From Vreelandella populi (GTDB lineage: Bacteria > Pseudomonadota > Gammaproteobacteria > Pseudomonadales > Halomonadaceae): a stretch of DNA of 64,000 bases. The stretch spans positions 1-64,000 of the forward strand of contig NZ_RZHE01000012.1 of assembly GCF_003989825.1 (NCBI RefSeq). Direction: 5' to 3'. Shown one piece after another: positions 48,649 through 58,770 of the stretch. The notes beneath the pieces were generated by a model. That model was given only the letters and a program-made list of their open reading frames with translations, searched no databases and was not told where the DNA came from. Both the position numbers and the translations under genes were made by a program. Position 1 is the first letter of the stretch. Every line of letters begins with the position of its first letter.

Positions 48649-50399
48649 GAAGAAGACTCTTGGCCCAGACCCAGCTCCTGAATCGAGATTTCACGCATCT
48701 TGAACTTCTGAATTTTACCGGTCACGGTCATGGGGAATTCATCAACGAATTTGAAATAGCGAGGGATCTTGAAATGAGTGATCTTGCCCTTGCAAAATTC
48801 CCGCAGATCCTCGCCGGTGATCTCTCCCGCCGTGCTGCTCAGTTTTACCCAGGCCACCAGCTCTTCGCCATATTTCTTGTCCGGCACGCCGGTTACCTGA
48901 ACATCGGAAATTGCCGGATGGGTATACAGGAACTCTTCGATTTCTTTGGGGTAGACGTTCTCGCCTCCACGAATCACCATATCCTTGATGCGCCCAACGA
49001 TCTGCACGTAGCCTTCGTCATCCATAGTGGCCAGGTCGCCGGTATGCATCCAGCCTGCGTTATCAATGGCATCCAATGTCGCCTGCTCATTGTTCCAGTA
49101 TTTGAGCATCACGCTGTACCCTCGGGTGCACAGCTCCCCAATCTCGCCACGGGGCAGAATGCCGCCGTTGCCGGGGTCGACAATCTTGGTTTCCAGGTGC
49201 GGCTGAGTGCGGCCTACAGTAGAAACCCGTTTTTCAATGCTGTCATTTGCGCCGGTTTGGGTGGAAACCGGGCTGGTTTCGGTCATGCCGTAGGCGATCT
49301 GCACGCCCTTCATGTTCATCTTGTTAATGACCTGCTTCATGATCTCGGCCGGACAAATGGAGCCTGCCATGATGCCGGTACGCAGCGTGGAGAGGTCGGT
49401 TGCGGCAAAATCGGGGTGATCCAGCTCGGCGATAAACATGGTAGGTACACCATAAAGCGCCGTGGCTTTCTGTTCGTGCACCGCCTTGAGCACCTTGCCG
49501 GGGTCGAAGCCTTCATCGGGGTAAATCATCACCGCCCCATGGGTCATGCAACCCAGGTTGCCCATCACCATGCCAAAGCAGTGGTAAAGCGGTACCGGAA
49601 TGACCAGACGATCCTGGCTGGTAAACCCCATACTCTCGGCGACAAAAAAACCGTTATTGAGAATATTATGGTGAGAAAGCGTGGCGCCCTTGGGAAAGCC
49701 GGTGGTACCCGAGGTGTATTGAATATTGATCGCGTCATCAAACTGTAGCGTGGCCTGAAGGTCGTTGACATCGGTTTGGCTAACCTTGCTTGCCTCCTGC
49801 ATAAGATCGCTCCAGCGCCACATGCCGCTGTGTTTGTCCGCGCTTAAGTTGATCACACACTCAAGCTGAGGCAGTTTTTGCGATTTAAGCTGGCCTTCGG
49901 TGCTAGTTTGAAGCTCCGGCGCCAATTCATAAAGCATGCCGCGGTAGTCTGAACTCTTGAATTTATCCGCGCAGACCAGAAAACGCGCCCCGGATTGGTT
50001 GAGCGCGTACTCGAGCTCATGGGTGCGGTAGGCCGGGTTGATATTCACTAAAATGGCACCGATTTTGGCCGTTGCGAACTGGGTCAATGTCCATTCTGCG
50101 CAGTTAGGCGCCCACATGCCGACCCGATCGCCATGCTGTACGCCTATGGCCAGCAGGGCACGTGCGCAGCGGTTCACCTCTTCATGGAGCTCGCGGTAGT
50201 TCCAGTGAATATTTTGATGCAGCACAATCAACGCATCGTTATCAGGATACTGGGCGGCAATCTGGTCAAATTTATCGCCAATGGTCATGCCGAGAAGCGG
50301 TTTATCCGCCGTGCTGCTGGTATAGCTGGGCAGGGGTTGGGTAGATACGGTTTGAGTAGATAGTGCTTGGGTAGATAGGTCGGGTGCCTGTAGCGCCAT
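48645..50399 (-). CDS. AMP-binding acyl-CoA synthetase
   Basis: The 584-residue ANL-superfamily ligase has P-loop [18 protein letters not shown], the AMP motif [11 protein letters not shown], the hinge [21 protein letters not shown] and a C-terminal catalytic Lys in [12 protein letters not shown]. It forms acyl-CoA from a free acid, ATP and CoA. In this operon the acid could be isovalerate, acetoacetate or another short acid, which is inference. The first 25 residues contain a repeated LSTQ/VSTQ stretch made by a 15-bp DNA repeat (50337-50381). GGAGAGAC before the ATG at 50399 supports this start over an upstream one at 50444. Confidence 0.87.
   Translation of the reverse strand: MALQAPDLSTQALSTQTVSTQPLPSYTSSTADKPLLGMTIGDKFDQIAAQYPDNDALIVLHQNIHWNYRELHEEVNRCARALLAIGVQHGDRVGMWAPNCAEWTLTQFATAKIGAILVNINPAYRTHELEYALNQSGARFLVCADKFKSSDYRGMLYELAPELQTSTEGQLKSQKLPQLECVINLSADKHSGMWRWSDLMQEASKVSQTDVNDLQATLQFDDAINIQYTSGTTGFPKGATLSHHNILNNGFFVAESMGFTSQDRLVIPVPLYHCFGMVMGNLGCMTHGAVMIYPDEGFDPGKVLKAVHEQKATALYGVPTMFIAELDHPDFAATDLSTLRTGIMAGSICPAEIMKQVINKMNMKGVQIAYGMTETSPVSTQTGANDSIEKRVSTVGRTQPHLETKIVDPGNGGILPRGEIGELCTRGYSVMLKYWNNEQATLDAIDNAGWMHTGDLATMDDEGYVQIVGRIKDMVIRGGENVYPKEIEEFLYTHPAISDVQVTGVPDKKYGEELVAWVKLSSTAGEITGEDLREFCKGKITHFKIPRYFKFVDEFPMTVTGKIQKFKMREISIQELGLGQESSS
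50337..50381 (-). repeat. Three tandem 15-bp repeats inside the acyl-CoA synthetase gene
   Basis: Units begin at 50337, 50352 and 50367, each close to TTGGGTAGATA plus four variable bases. On the minus strand they code for repeated Ser-Thr-Gln in the non-conserved N terminus, in frame because 15 is a multiple of three. Confidence 0.8.
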
Positions 50400-50452
50400 G
50401 ATGTCTCTCCGAATGTTTTTATTGTCTGATCGAATGGACTGCATTTAGAAAT

Positions 50453-51376
50453 TTATTGTGGGCAGTTGCCTCTGGCCAGGGCCACTTTCGAGCCGGGTTT
50501 GCGGCCTAACTGACTCGTCATCCAATAGCCGGTTTCCAGCACAGCCTCAAGGTTGATGCCTGTTTCAATACCCAGCCCTTCAAGAAGATAGAGTACGTCT
50601 TCGGTGGCCACATTACCCGAGGCGCCCTTGGCATAAGGGCAGCCACCCAAGCCTGCGGTTGCCGCATCAATCACGCTAACGCCTTCTTCCATCACCGCGT
50701 AAAGATTGGCGATCGCCATGCCATAGGTATCGTGAAAGTGCGCGGCCAGTTGATCAACGGGCACCTGTTGACCAACCGCATCAATCATCCGCTTGGCGGC
50801 CAGCGGCGTGCCCACCCCAATCGTGTCGCCCAGCGATATTTCATAGCAGCCCATGTCATGCAGGGCACGGGCAACCTGGGCTACGCTCTGGGGGGCAATA
50901 TCGCCTTCATAGGGGCAGCCCAGCACGCAGGAAACGTAGCCGCGTACGCGCACGCCGGCATCCAAGGCGCGGTTCAGCACAGGCTCAAAGCGCTTGAGGG
51001 ATTCGGCAATCGAGCAATTGATGTTCTTTTGCGAGAAAGAGTCCGAGGCGGCACCAAACACCGCGACCTCTTCAACGCCTGCGGCCAGGGCGTTTTCAAA
51101 CCCTTGAAGATTGGGCGTCAGTGCTGAATACACCACGCCGGGCTCGCGACTGATACCGCGCATGACCTCAACGGCATCCCCCATTTGCGGTACCCATTTG
51201 GGCGAGACGAAGCTTGCCGCCTCGATATAGCGGATACCTGCATTGGCAAGCCGATGAATCAGCTCGATCTTGGTTTCGGTAGGTACCATAGCCCCCGGTT
51301 CGTTCTGCAAGCCGTCTCTGGGGGCCATTTCAAACAGGCGTACGCGCTGGGGGAGGTTAGAGTGGCGCAGTGGCAT
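50453..51376 (-). CDS. liuE: Hydroxymethylglutaryl-CoA lyase
   Basis: The 307-residue DRE-TIM metallolyase splits 3-hydroxy-3-methylglutaryl-CoA to acetyl-CoA and acetoacetate, the last step of leucine breakdown. [11 protein letters not shown] (near residue 17) holds the catalytic Arg-Asp. [14 protein letters not shown] holds the metal His residues. [19 protein letters not shown] contains the active-site Cys. It is the fifth gene of the liu set, ending upstream of the acyl-CoA synthetase. AAGGAG precedes the start. Confidence 0.94.
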   Translation of the reverse strand: MPLRHSNLPQRVRLFEMAPRDGLQNEPGAMVPTETKIELIHRLANAGIRYIEAASFVSPKWVPQMGDAVEVMRGISREPGVVYSALTPNLQGFENALAAGVEEVAVFGAASDSFSQKNINCSIAESLKRFEPVLNRALDAGVRVRGYVSCVLGCPYEGDIAPQSVAQVARALHDMGCYEISLGDTIGVGTPLAAKRMIDAVGQQVPVDQLAAHFHDTYGMAIANLYAVMEEGVSVIDAATAGLGGCPYAKGASGNVATEDVLYLLEGLGIETGINLEAVLETGYWMTSQLGRKPGSKVALARGNCPQ

Positions 51377-51387
51377 GGTTAGGCTCC

Positions 51388-53427
51388 TTATTCGCTGGGG
51401 GCAAAGTCGAGCAGCACATCACCCTGGCTGACAGTGTCGCCTGCCTTGAAGTGAAAGTTTTCCACCTGGCCATTGGCTGGGGCGGACATGGTGTGCTCCA
51501 TTTTCATGGCCTCCATCACCATTAGCGGCATGCCTTTTTCAACGCTTGCCCCGGCTTCAACCAGCAGCGCCACCACGGTGCCATGCATCGGCGCGGTAAA
51601 GCTCGCCTGAACTTCATGCTGGCCATGGTCAACGGCGTCCATACGTTGCCAAACCAGGCGTGTTTCGCCATCAGGATCGACCAGAATTAATACATTGCCG
51701 TCTCGCTGGACCTGCAAGCGGCGACGATGCCCATCAAGCGTGATAGCCACCGCATCACCGGTTAAGGACGTCAGGCTGGCACTAAAGGTTTGCCCATTAA
51801 CGGTTAAGCGCCAACTCTGCTCACCGGGGTTACGCTGGCCTTCCACGACCACCAGGGGGCTCTCATTCTCGGATGACTGAGAAGACTTGGGGTCACTCAA
51901 GGCGATACGCACCGTATGGGGTGCATTAAGGCGAAAGCCGTCGTGGCGATCCCAGGGGGAGGCGCTTTCCCTCTCTTGAGTAAGCTGGTGCAGGCCCACC
52001 AGCGCGGCACTGGCGTAATCTTCCGGCGCGTAGTTGTGCGAGGCAAACAGCGTTGCCTCATGGCGCTCGATAAATCGCGTATCCAACTCCAGATTCTTGA
52101 AGGCGGGGTGTGTCGCCAGGCGCTGCAAAAAGGCCCGGTTGGTGATCACACCCTGTACATCCAGCGCGGCGAGCGCCCGGTTAAGGGTGGCCAGCGCCGC
52201 GTTACGATCCACGCCGTGCACAATCAGCTTGGCGAGCATGGGGTCGTAATGCATGGACACCGTATCACCGCTCTCGACGCCGCTATCCAGGCGTACCTGA
52301 TCACTCTGCAAACCTGCTCCCGCTAAATCCAGCGTAAAGCGAGTGAGCTGCCCGGTGGCGGGCAGAAAATCCTGATCCGGGTCTTCAGCATAAATCCGAG
52401 CCTCAAAGCTGTGCCCGGTAATGGTCAGCTCGTCCTGAGTGCAGGGCAGTGGCTCACCCATGGCCACGCGTAGCTGCCATTCGACCAGGTCCTGCCCGGT
52501 AATCATTTCGGTCACCGGGTGCTCGACCTGCAGGCGAGTGTTCATCTCCATAAAGTAGAACGAACCATCGGCATCGAGAAGAAACTCGACAGTACCCGCG
52601 CCTACATAGCCGATCTCTTGGGCGGCACGCACGGCCGCATTACCCATGGCCTGGCGCAGTTCAAGCGTCATGCCGGGGGCGGGGGCCTCTTCGAGAACCT
52701 TTTGATGGCGGCGCTGAACGCTACAGTCGCGCTCGAACAGATAAACCCCGTTGCCGTGGGCATCACAAAATACCTGTACTTCCACATGGCGGGGCTGGAC
52801 CAGATATTTTTCAATCAACATACGGTCATCGCCGAACGCCGCCCTGGATTCACGTCGGCAGCCTTCGAGTGCGGCTTGAAAGGCTGCGCTTTTCTCGACG
52901 ACGCGCATGCCTTTGCCACCACCACCGGCGCTGGCTTTCAGCATGACCGGGTAGCCAATCTTGTCGGCCTCCTCAAAAAGCAGGGCATCATCCTGATTAT
53001 CGCCATGGTAGCCCGGCACTAGCGGCACATCCGCATTGGCCATGCGTGCCTTGGCCGCAGATTTATCACCCATGGCAGCAATGGCCGAGGCGGGCGGGCC
53101 GACAAAGATGATGCCCGCCTGCTCCAAGGCACTAACGAAGCTGCCATTCTCGGAGAGAAAGCCGTAGCCTGGGTGGATAGCGCCACTGCCGGTGCGTTTG
53201 GCGGCCTCAATGACCGCGTCGATATTCAAATAACTTTCTCGCGCGGCGGCGGGGCCTAAGCGGATGGCCTCATCGGCTTCGCGTACGTGGTGGGCGTTGA
53301 CATCGGCATCAGAATAAACCGCAACGGTTTTAAGCCCCATCCGGCGGGCGGTGCGCATTACTCGGCAGGCAATCTCGCCGCGGTTAGCCACCAGTAGAGT
53401 GTCGAACTTGTTCATTTCAGAAGTCAT
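51388..53427 (-). CDS. liuD: Methylcrotonyl-CoA carboxylase biotin-containing alpha subunit
   Basis: The 679-residue protein has a biotin carboxylase domain (residues about 8-455; [26 protein letters not shown] start, ATP-grasp loop [29 protein letters not shown]) and a C-terminal biotinyl domain with the Lys in [11 protein letters not shown]. With LiuB it carboxylates 3-methylcrotonyl-CoA. Homologous propionyl- or geranyl-CoA carboxylases exist, but the neighbours decide for leucine. GGAG lies eight bases before the ATG. Confidence 0.92.
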   Translation of the reverse strand: MTSEMNKFDTLLVANRGEIACRVMRTARRMGLKTVAVYSDADVNAHHVREADEAIRLGPAAARESYLNIDAVIEAAKRTGSGAIHPGYGFLSENGSFVSALEQAGIIFVGPPASAIAAMGDKSAAKARMANADVPLVPGYHGDNQDDALLFEEADKIGYPVMLKASAGGGGKGMRVVEKSAAFQAALEGCRRESRAAFGDDRMLIEKYLVQPRHVEVQVFCDAHGNGVYLFERDCSVQRRHQKVLEEAPAPGMTLELRQAMGNAAVRAAQEIGYVGAGTVEFLLDADGSFYFMEMNTRLQVEHPVTEMITGQDLVEWQLRVAMGEPLPCTQDELTITGHSFEARIYAEDPDQDFLPATGQLTRFTLDLAGAGLQSDQVRLDSGVESGDTVSMHYDPMLAKLIVHGVDRNAALATLNRALAALDVQGVITNRAFLQRLATHPAFKNLELDTRFIERHEATLFASHNYAPEDYASAALVGLHQLTQERESASPWDRHDGFRLNAPHTVRIALSDPKSSQSSENESPLVVVEGQRNPGEQSWRLTVNGQTFSASLTSLTGDAVAITLDGHRRRLQVQRDGNVLILVDPDGETRLVWQRMDAVDHGQHEVQASFTAPMHGTVVALLVEAGASVEKGMPLMVMEAMKMEHTMSAPANGQVENFHFKAGDTVSQGDVLLDFAPSE

Positions 53428-53445
53428 AAACGGGGCTCCGCGGCA

Positions 53446-54255
53446 CTATTGTTGTTGGGTATCGGAACGTTGATTCCAGGCAGGGCGACGTTTTTCAAAA
53501 AAACTTGCCAACCCTTCCTGACCTTCCTGACTCACCCGCAGCTTGGCAATCACCTGACAGGTTTGTTCCCGCGTGGCGTCACTATCTGGCGACTGGCTAA
53601 CGGTCGCCAATAGTGCTTTGGTGGCCCGCTGCGCCTGGGGAGAGCCTGCCAGCAGAGTATCGAGCATTGCCTTCACCGCGCTATCGAGTGAGTCGTGCTC
53701 CACGACCTGATGAGCCAGACCCAGCTCAAGCGCCGTTGGGGCATTCATCACTTCAGCGCTTAGCGCATAGCGGCGCATCTGGCGTACGCCCAGTGCGCGT
53801 TGTACGTAAGGGCTGATGACGGCAGGCGAAAGCCCGATCTTGACTTCCGAGAGGCAGAATTTGGCCTGCTGGGAGGCAATGACAATATCGCAGCAAGCGG
53901 CAAGCCCCACCGCGCCGCCAAACGCCGCGCCTTGCACCCGGCACAGTGTGGGACAGGGCAGCGTATCCAGGCAGTGCATCAGTTGGGCAAGCTTGCGCGA
54001 ATCGGCAAGATTGTCTTTCAGATCGTAATCGACCATGCGCTTCATCCAGTTCAAATCCGCACCGGCCGAGAAGCTTTTGCCTTCAGAACTCAATACGACG
54101 ACCCGTACATCGCCCGCTTCAGCAAGTAGATGCAGCTTTGTTAAATGCTCGTTTAGCTCAGCGATCAAACTATCGTCAAAGGCGTTATGAACCTCTGGAC
54201 GGTTTAGCGTGAGCCGCGCAACGCCGTTCTCAATCGTCAGTGTCGAATAAGTCAT
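53446..54255 (-). CDS. liuC: Methylglutaconyl-CoA hydratase
   Basis: The 269-residue crotonase-family protein hydrates 3-methylglutaconyl-CoA to HMG-CoA. LTLNRPEVHNAFDD and FSAGADLNWMKRM (first oxyanion loop) and VQGAAFGGAVGLAACCDIVIA (second) are visible. I place the start at the ATG at 54255, ten bases after the liuB stop, with GAGGG upstream. The longer open frame to 54309 would overlap liuB and adds unrelated residues. Confidence 0.9.
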   Translation of the reverse strand: MTYSTLTIENGVARLTLNRPEVHNAFDDSLIAELNEHLTKLHLLAEAGDVRVVVLSSEGKSFSAGADLNWMKRMVDYDLKDNLADSRKLAQLMHCLDTLPCPTLCRVQGAAFGGAVGLAACCDIVIASQQAKFCLSEVKIGLSPAVISPYVQRALGVRQMRRYALSAEVMNAPTALELGLAHQVVEHDSLDSAVKAMLDTLLAGSPQAQRATKALLATVSQSPDSDATREQTCQVIAKLRVSQEGQEGLASFFEKRRPAWNQRSDTQQQ

Positions 54256-54265
54256 GGTGTGCCCT

Positions 54266-55873
54266 CTACATCCGGAACACGCCAAAGCGCGTCTCTTCAA
54301 TCTCGGCATTCATCGCCGCGGCTAACGAAAGGCCGAGCACATCGCGAGTTTGCAGCGGGTCAATCACGCCGTCGTCCCACAGCCGAGCGCTGGCGTAGTA
54401 AGGGTGGCCCTGATGCTCGTACTGTTCCCGAGTAGGTTGCTTGAAGGCCTCTTCTTCCTCTTTGCTCCATTCGCGACCTTCGCGCTCATACTGTTCGCGC
54501 TTAACCTGAGCGAGGACGCCTGCGGCCTGCTCTCCGCCCATCACGGAAATACGCGCGTTGGGCCACATGAATAAGAGGTTAGGATCATAAGCCCGCCCGC
54601 ACATGCCGTAGTTGCCGGCCCCGAAGCTTCCGCCGATCAACACGGTGAACTTGGGCACCTTGGCGCACGCCACGGCGGTGACCAACTTGGCACCATGCTT
54701 GGCAATGCCTTCGTGCTCGTACTTGGAGCCCACCATAAAGCCGGTAATGTTCTGCAGGAAAACCAGTGGAATTTTGCGCTGCGCACATAGCTCAATAAAG
54801 TGGGCGCCTTTTACCGCGCTTTCTGAAAACAGCACGCCATTATTGGCCACGATGCCTACCGGATGGCCATGAATATGCGCAAAGCCGGTGATCAGGGTAT
54901 CGCCGTAGTAGCGCTTGAATTCGTCAAAGTTGGAGGCATCGACAATCCGGCCGATCACTTCGCGAACATCAAAGGGCTTTTTAAGATCGGTGCCCACAAT
55001 GCCGTAAAGCTCAGATGGGTCGAGCTTGGGCGGCTCTGGTGCCTGCATAGCAAGCCTCCCACGCTTTTGCCAGTTCAGGCGTGAAACGCAGGCACGTGCC
55101 AGCTGCAGGGCATGCAGGTCGTTTTCGGCGTAGTGATCAGCCACGCCGCTTACCTTGGCATGCACATCGGCGCCGCCTAGCGCTTCTGCGCTAATGCTCT
55201 CGCCGGTAGCGGCTTTCACCAGCGGCGGGCCACCCAGAAAGATCGTGCCTTGCTCTTTAACGATGATCGATTCGTCGGCCATGGCCGGCACATAGGCGCC
55301 GCCTGCGGTGCACGAGCCCATCACCACGGCAATTTGCGGGATGCCCTCGGCAGACATCGTGGCCTGGTTATAGAAGATACGCCCGAAGTGGTCGCGGTCG
55401 GGGAACACCTCATCCTGGCGGGGAAGAAAGGCGCCACCTGAATCCACCAAGTAAATGCACGGCAAACGATGCTTGCGGGCGATATCCTGAGCGCGAATAT
55501 GCTTTTTAACGGTGAGCGGAAAGTAGGTGCCGCCCTTGACCGTGGCATCGTTGGCTACAATCACGCACTCAACGCCGGTTACCCGGCCAATACCGGTAAT
55601 CACGCCCGCCGCCGGTACCTCGGTTTCATATACCTGGTGGGCGGCAAGAGCCGAAAATTCCAGAAAGGGCGAGCCTTCGTCAATCAAGTGGTCGATCCGG
55701 TCGCGGGCAAACAGCTTGCCCCGGCTTTCATGGCGCTCGCGGGCCTTGATGCCGCCGCCCTGGGCGATTGTGGCATTTAGCTCACGCAGCTTGCTCACTT
55801 CACGAAGCATCGCGTCCGCGTTGGCCTGGAACAGATCGCTTCTAGGATTAACCTGGCTGTTAATCATGCTCAT
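54266..55873 (-). CDS. liuB: Methylcrotonyl-CoA carboxylase beta subunit
   Basis: The 535-residue carboxyltransferase is of normal length for the non-biotin MCC subunit. Motifs include [64 protein letters not shown], and [18 protein letters not shown] near the C terminus, a signature of MCC. It accepts the carboxyl group from biotin on LiuD. It lies between liuA and liuC, with small gaps on each side. Confidence 0.94.
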   Translation of the reverse strand: MSMINSQVNPRSDLFQANADAMLREVSKLRELNATIAQGGGIKARERHESRGKLFARDRIDHLIDEGSPFLEFSALAAHQVYETEVPAAGVITGIGRVTGVECVIVANDATVKGGTYFPLTVKKHIRAQDIARKHRLPCIYLVDSGGAFLPRQDEVFPDRDHFGRIFYNQATMSAEGIPQIAVVMGSCTAGGAYVPAMADESIIVKEQGTIFLGGPPLVKAATGESISAEALGGADVHAKVSGVADHYAENDLHALQLARACVSRLNWQKRGRLAMQAPEPPKLDPSELYGIVGTDLKKPFDVREVIGRIVDASNFDEFKRYYGDTLITGFAHIHGHPVGIVANNGVLFSESAVKGAHFIELCAQRKIPLVFLQNITGFMVGSKYEHEGIAKHGAKLVTAVACAKVPKFTVLIGGSFGAGNYGMCGRAYDPNLLFMWPNARISVMGGEQAAGVLAQVKREQYEREGREWSKEEEEAFKQPTREQYEHQGHPYYASARLWDDGVIDPLQTRDVLGLSLAAAMNAEIEETRFGVFRM

Positions 55874-55882
55874 GGCGCGCCC

Positions 55883-57052
55883 CTACTTGCTTTCGGTGAA
55901 GAGTTCACGGCCAATCAGCATTCGCCGAATCTCGCTGGTGCCTGCACCAATTTCATACAGCTTGGCATCGCGCAGCAGCCGCCCGGTGGGGTATTCGTTG
56001 ATATACCCATTACCGCCAAGTAGCTGAATGGAATCCAGCGCCACCTGCGTGGCTTTTTCAGCACAGTAAAGGATGACGCCCGCGGCATCCTTGCGTGATG
56101 TCTGGTCGCGGTCGCAGGCGGCGGCAACGGCATAAAGGTAGGCGCGGCAGGCATTGAGCGTGGTGTACATATCCGCGACTTTGCCCTGCACCAGCTGGAA
56201 CTCACCAATTGACTGATTGAACTGTTTGCGTTCATGGATATAAGGCATCACGACATCCATGGCAGCCTGCATGATGCCCACTGGCCCCGCGGCCAGTACG
56301 GTTCGCTCGTAATCCAGGCCGCTCATCAGTACACGCACCCCTTTGCCTTCCTCGCCCAGTACGTTCTCAGCAGGCACTTCGCAATCCTGAAATACCAGCT
56401 CACAGGTGTTGGAGCCCCGCATGCCCAGCTTGTCGAGCTTCTGCGCCGTAGAGAACCCCGGAATGCCTTTTTCGATTAAAAAAGTGGTAATGCCTTTGGA
56501 ACCCGCTTCCGGGTCGGTCTTAGCATAGACCACCAACACATCCGCATCCGGGCCGTTGGTAATCCACATTTTGTTGCCGTTAAGGATGTATTTGTCGCCC
56601 GCTTTCTTGGCGCGCAGCTGCATGGAGACCACGTCCGAGCCCGCACCGGGTTCTGACATGGCAAGCGCGCCCACGTGCTCGCCGCTGATTAACTTGGGCA
56701 GGTATTTGGCTTTCTGCTCGGGTGAAGCGTTGCGCTTGATCTGGTTCACGCACAGGTTGGAGTGCGCGCCATAAGACAGCGCCACAGACGCGCTGGCCCG
56801 GGAGATTTCTTCCATGGCGATGCAGTGGGCAAGATAACCCATACCGCTGCCGCCATCCTCTTCAGAAACGGTAATCCCCAGCAGTCCCATATCACCAAAC
56901 TTGCGCCAGAGGTCGTTAGGGAACTCGTTGTTTCGATCGATTTCTGCGGCACGCGGGGCAATTTCGCTGGCGGCAAAGGCGTTGACCTGCTCGCGCAGCA
57001 TGTTCATTTCGTCATCCAGGCCGAAATTGAGTTCTGAGTAGAGAGAAAACAT
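55883..57052 (-). CDS. liuA: Isovaleryl-CoA dehydrogenase
   Basis: The 389-residue FAD acyl-CoA dehydrogenase oxidises isovaleryl-CoA to 3-methylcrotonyl-CoA. Signature segments are [58 protein letters not shown] (the Glu/Tyr region of the isovaleryl type) and [39 protein letters not shown]. Electrons would go to EtfAB. I use the ATG at 57052 with AGGTG upstream. A TTG two codons earlier is possible. A 12-bp repeat array lies in its leader. Confidence 0.93.
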   Translation of the reverse strand: MFSLYSELNFGLDDEMNMLREQVNAFAASEIAPRAAEIDRNNEFPNDLWRKFGDMGLLGITVSEEDGGSGMGYLAHCIAMEEISRASASVALSYGAHSNLCVNQIKRNASPEQKAKYLPKLISGEHVGALAMSEPGAGSDVVSMQLRAKKAGDKYILNGNKMWITNGPDADVLVVYAKTDPEAGSKGITTFLIEKGIPGFSTAQKLDKLGMRGSNTCELVFQDCEVPAENVLGEEGKGVRVLMSGLDYERTVLAAGPVGIMQAAMDVVMPYIHERKQFNQSIGEFQLVQGKVADMYTTLNACRAYLYAVAAACDRDQTSRKDAAGVILYCAEKATQVALDSIQLLGGNGYINEYPTGRLLRDAKLYEIGAGTSEIRRMLIGRELFTESK

Positions 57053-57099
57053 GATCAATCACCTGTTTATTGAGACATTGTTAGAGAGGTAATGAGAGC

Positions 57100-57171
57100 G
57101 TTAGTTAAATAGTTAGTAAGACAGTTAATGGGATAGTTACTGGGACAGTTAATGAAATAGCTAATGCGCGT
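57100..57171. repeat. Tandem array of six imperfect 12-bp repeats between liuR and liuA
   Basis: Units start at 57100, 57112, 57124, 57136, 57148 and 57160. They read GTTAGTTAAATA, GTTAGTAAGACA, GTTAATGGGATA, GTTACTGGGACA, GTTAATGAAATA and a decayed GCTAATGCGCGT. The common form is about GTTAnTRRGAYA. The array fills most of the 127-base gap between liuR and liuA and would be transcribed in the liu mRNA. Confidence 0.85.
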
Positions 57172-57179
57172 CTGAAATA

Positions 57180-57608
57180 TTAAGAGGCAGACGAAGGGGT
57201 CTTGGCGCGCTCTTCGTCACTCTGTTTTTCGTGTAGCTCTTCAAGCGCTTGGCGGCAGCGGATCTCGGCGCTTTCCAGCTCCAGCTGCACCATGGTGATA
57301 TCTTTCATTTGCTGTTCAAGGGCCGCCTGGCGCTCAGTAATTTTGCTCAGCATGAGATGTAGCTGCTTTTCGCTGCCGCTTCTGGTTTCATCCCAAAGCT
57401 CGAAGAGTTCGCGAATTTCTGCCAGAGACAGGCCCAGCCGCTTGCCGCGCAGGGTGAGCTTTAGCCGTACACGATCCTTGCTGCTGTAGATGCGCGTTTG
57501 GCCCCGGCGAGCCGGGTGCAGCAGCTCCTGATCTTCATAAAAACGGATGCTGCGCGTGGTCACGTCAAACTCGCTGGCCAGTTCGCTGATCGAGTAGGTT
57601 TTGCTCAT
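57180..57608 (-). CDS. liuR: MerR-family regulator of leucine/isovalerate catabolism
   Basis: The 142-residue MerR-family protein has the winged helix at residues about 4-70 (YSISELASEFDVTTRSIRFYEDQELLHPARRGQTRIYSSKDRVRLKL). A long dimer helix follows (about 85-125) with Glu/Arg heptads. It lacks the cysteines of metal-sensing MerR proteins. Position directly before liuABCDE identifies it as LiuR, which senses a branched-chain acyl-CoA in relatives. A 16-bp LiuR-like site lies about 60 bases upstream, and two more are near in the window. The ATG at 57608 is chosen; an earlier in-frame start at 57647 has no family match. Confidence 0.9.
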   Translation of the reverse strand: MSKTYSISELASEFDVTTRSIRFYEDQELLHPARRGQTRIYSSKDRVRLKLTLRGKRLGLSLAEIRELFELWDETRSGSEKQLHLMLSKITERQAALEQQMKDITMVQLELESAEIRCRQALEELHEKQSDEERAKTPSSAS

Positions 57609-57668
57609 TAGCCTGATTCTCTTGAAAGGGACTGTTCCATGGAACACAGCTCATGAGGCTAAAACAAG

Positions 57669-57684
57669 TTGACGTTAACGTAAA
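57669..57684 (-). promoter_or_regulatory. LiuR-like operator 1, before liuR
   Basis: TTGACGTTAACGTAAA; on the minus strand TTTACGTTAACGTCAA, a near-palindrome centred on GTTAAC. It is 61 bases before the liuR start and shares 14 or more bases with site 3. Confidence 0.75.
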
Positions 57685-57834
57685 GAATTCATTGTTTCGC
57701 GCTACTTATAGATATTAATTTATAGGCTGTTGTTAAATAAAACATTTAGATCAACTTCAAATTGAACGTTACGTTTTGTAGACCAAAGTTGTAATTGTAA
57801 TTGCACGCCAGAGGTTGCTAGTTTGCACTTAAGC

Positions 57835-57850
57835 TTTACGTAAAGGTAAA
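57835..57850 (+). promoter_or_regulatory. LiuR-like operator 2, before livG
   Basis: TTTACGTAAAGGTAAA; reversed it reads TTTACCTTTACGTAAA, close to sites 1 and 3. It falls between a TTGCAC -35-like element (57823-57828) and a TAAAGA -10-like element (57847-57852), the long-spacer geometry typical of MerR-type promoters. The hexamers are tentative. Confidence 0.6.
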
Positions 57851-57865
57851 GATAGGTTGCCAGCT

Positions 57866-57880
57866 AACAATAATAACAAC
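57866..57880 (+). promoter_or_regulatory. AAN repeat in the livG leader
   Basis: AACAATAATAACAAC is five uninterrupted AAN triplets. It is compatible with Hfq distal-face binding but lies 100 bases before the start codon, so a translation effect is uncertain. Confidence 0.35.
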
Positions 57881-57981
57881 GTTGACTCAATAACTTTATA
57901 AAAGCAGCTGGGGTTGAGGAAACGTCAGCCCATAATCGATCAGCACCATTACGATAAGAACAATAAGAGGCCTGTCACTAA

Positions 57982-58770
57982 ATGAGTGCACCCACTATCT
58001 CTACAGGACCAGTTCTCGAAACGCGAGGGCTGACCAAAGAGTTCCGCGGCTTTACGGCAGTGGATGATGTCAATCTAAGCGTGCAGGAAGGGCATATCCA
58101 TGCCCTGATTGGCCCCAACGGCGCTGGTAAAACTACGGTATTCAATTTACTTACCAAGTTTCTTCCCCCTACGCGGGGCGAAATTATGTATCGCGGTAAG
58201 CCGATCACCTCGCTTAAATCCAACCAGATTGCCCGTCTTGGACTGGTGCGTTCGTTTCAAATCTCCGCCGTGTTTGCCCATATGACCGCGCTTGAAAATG
58301 TTCGCGTCGCTTTGCAGCGCCAGTTGGGCACCTCCTTCCACTTCTGGAAATCGGAAAAGTCGCTTGATCATCTTAATGAGCGTGCCTTGGCGCTGCTTGA
58401 GGAAGTGGGCCTGCGGGAGTACGCCGACACGCTGACCGTGGAAATGCCTTATGGCCGCAAGCGCGCACTGGAAGTGGCCACAACGCTGGCGCTGGACCCG
58501 GTGATGATGCTGCTCGATGAACCCACCCAAGGAATGGGTGCGGAAGATGTTGATCGCATTGTGGCGCTGATCAAACGGGTATCCGCCGGGCGTACGGTCC
58601 TGATGGTAGAGCACAACCTGAGCGTGGTGAGCCGTTTGTGCGATCAGATCACCGTGCTTGCCCGTGGCGCGGTGCTGGCAGAAGGCGACTATCAGAGCGT
58701 TTCGAATAACCCGCTGGTGCGTGAGGCCTACATGGGCAGTGACGCCGCTGAAGAGAGGGCGAGCGCATGA
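57982..58770 (+). CDS. livG: Branched-chain amino-acid ABC transporter ATP-binding protein LivG
   Basis: The 262-residue ABC ATPase has Walker A GPNGAGKTT, Q-loop region GLVRSFQ, a signature-like stretch MPYGRKRALEVATTLALDP, Walker B MLLDEPTQGM and H-loop MVEHNLSVV. This is the LivG/UrtD type. It energises uptake with LivF, LivH and LivM. Its leader carries a LiuR-like site and an AAN-repeat run. It overlaps livF by four bases. The natural substrate could be a branched-chain amino acid or a related acid. The link to liu genes favours leucine, isoleucine and valine. Confidence 0.88.
   Translation: MSAPTISTGPVLETRGLTKEFRGFTAVDDVNLSVQEGHIHALIGPNGAGKTTVFNLLTKFLPPTRGEIMYRGKPITSLKSNQIARLGLVRSFQISAVFAHMTALENVRVALQRQLGTSFHFWKSEKSLDHLNERALALLEEVGLREYADTLTVEMPYGRKRALEVATTLALDPVMMLLDEPTQGMGAEDVDRIVALIKRVSAGRTVLMVEHNLSVVSRLCDQITVLARGAVLAEGDYQSVSNNPLVREAYMGSDAAEERASA

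Larger units (their letters stand above)
57609..57981. promoter_or_regulatory. Divergent control region between liuR and livG
   Basis: The 373-base AT-rich gap serves the liu operon (minus) and the ABC transporter (plus). It holds two LiuR-like sites (57669-57684 and 57835-57850), a perfect 14-bp palindrome TGTTCCATGGAACA (57633-57646), and an AAC/AAT repeat leader before livG (57866-57880). TTGAACGTTACGTTTT at 57762-57777 may be a further degenerate site. No gene was seen. Confidence 0.7.

Noticed and set aside
48660..49748. A 362-residue plus-strand open frame across the acyl-CoA synthetase
   Set aside because: It is fully antisense to a gene with all ANL motifs intact; the protein shows no family features and is an artefact of codon bias.
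57100..57171. The 12-bp array as a CRISPR or a start of a mobile element
   Set aside because: Units are directly adjacent without spacers, far too short for CRISPR repeats, and there are no cas or transposase genes nearby.
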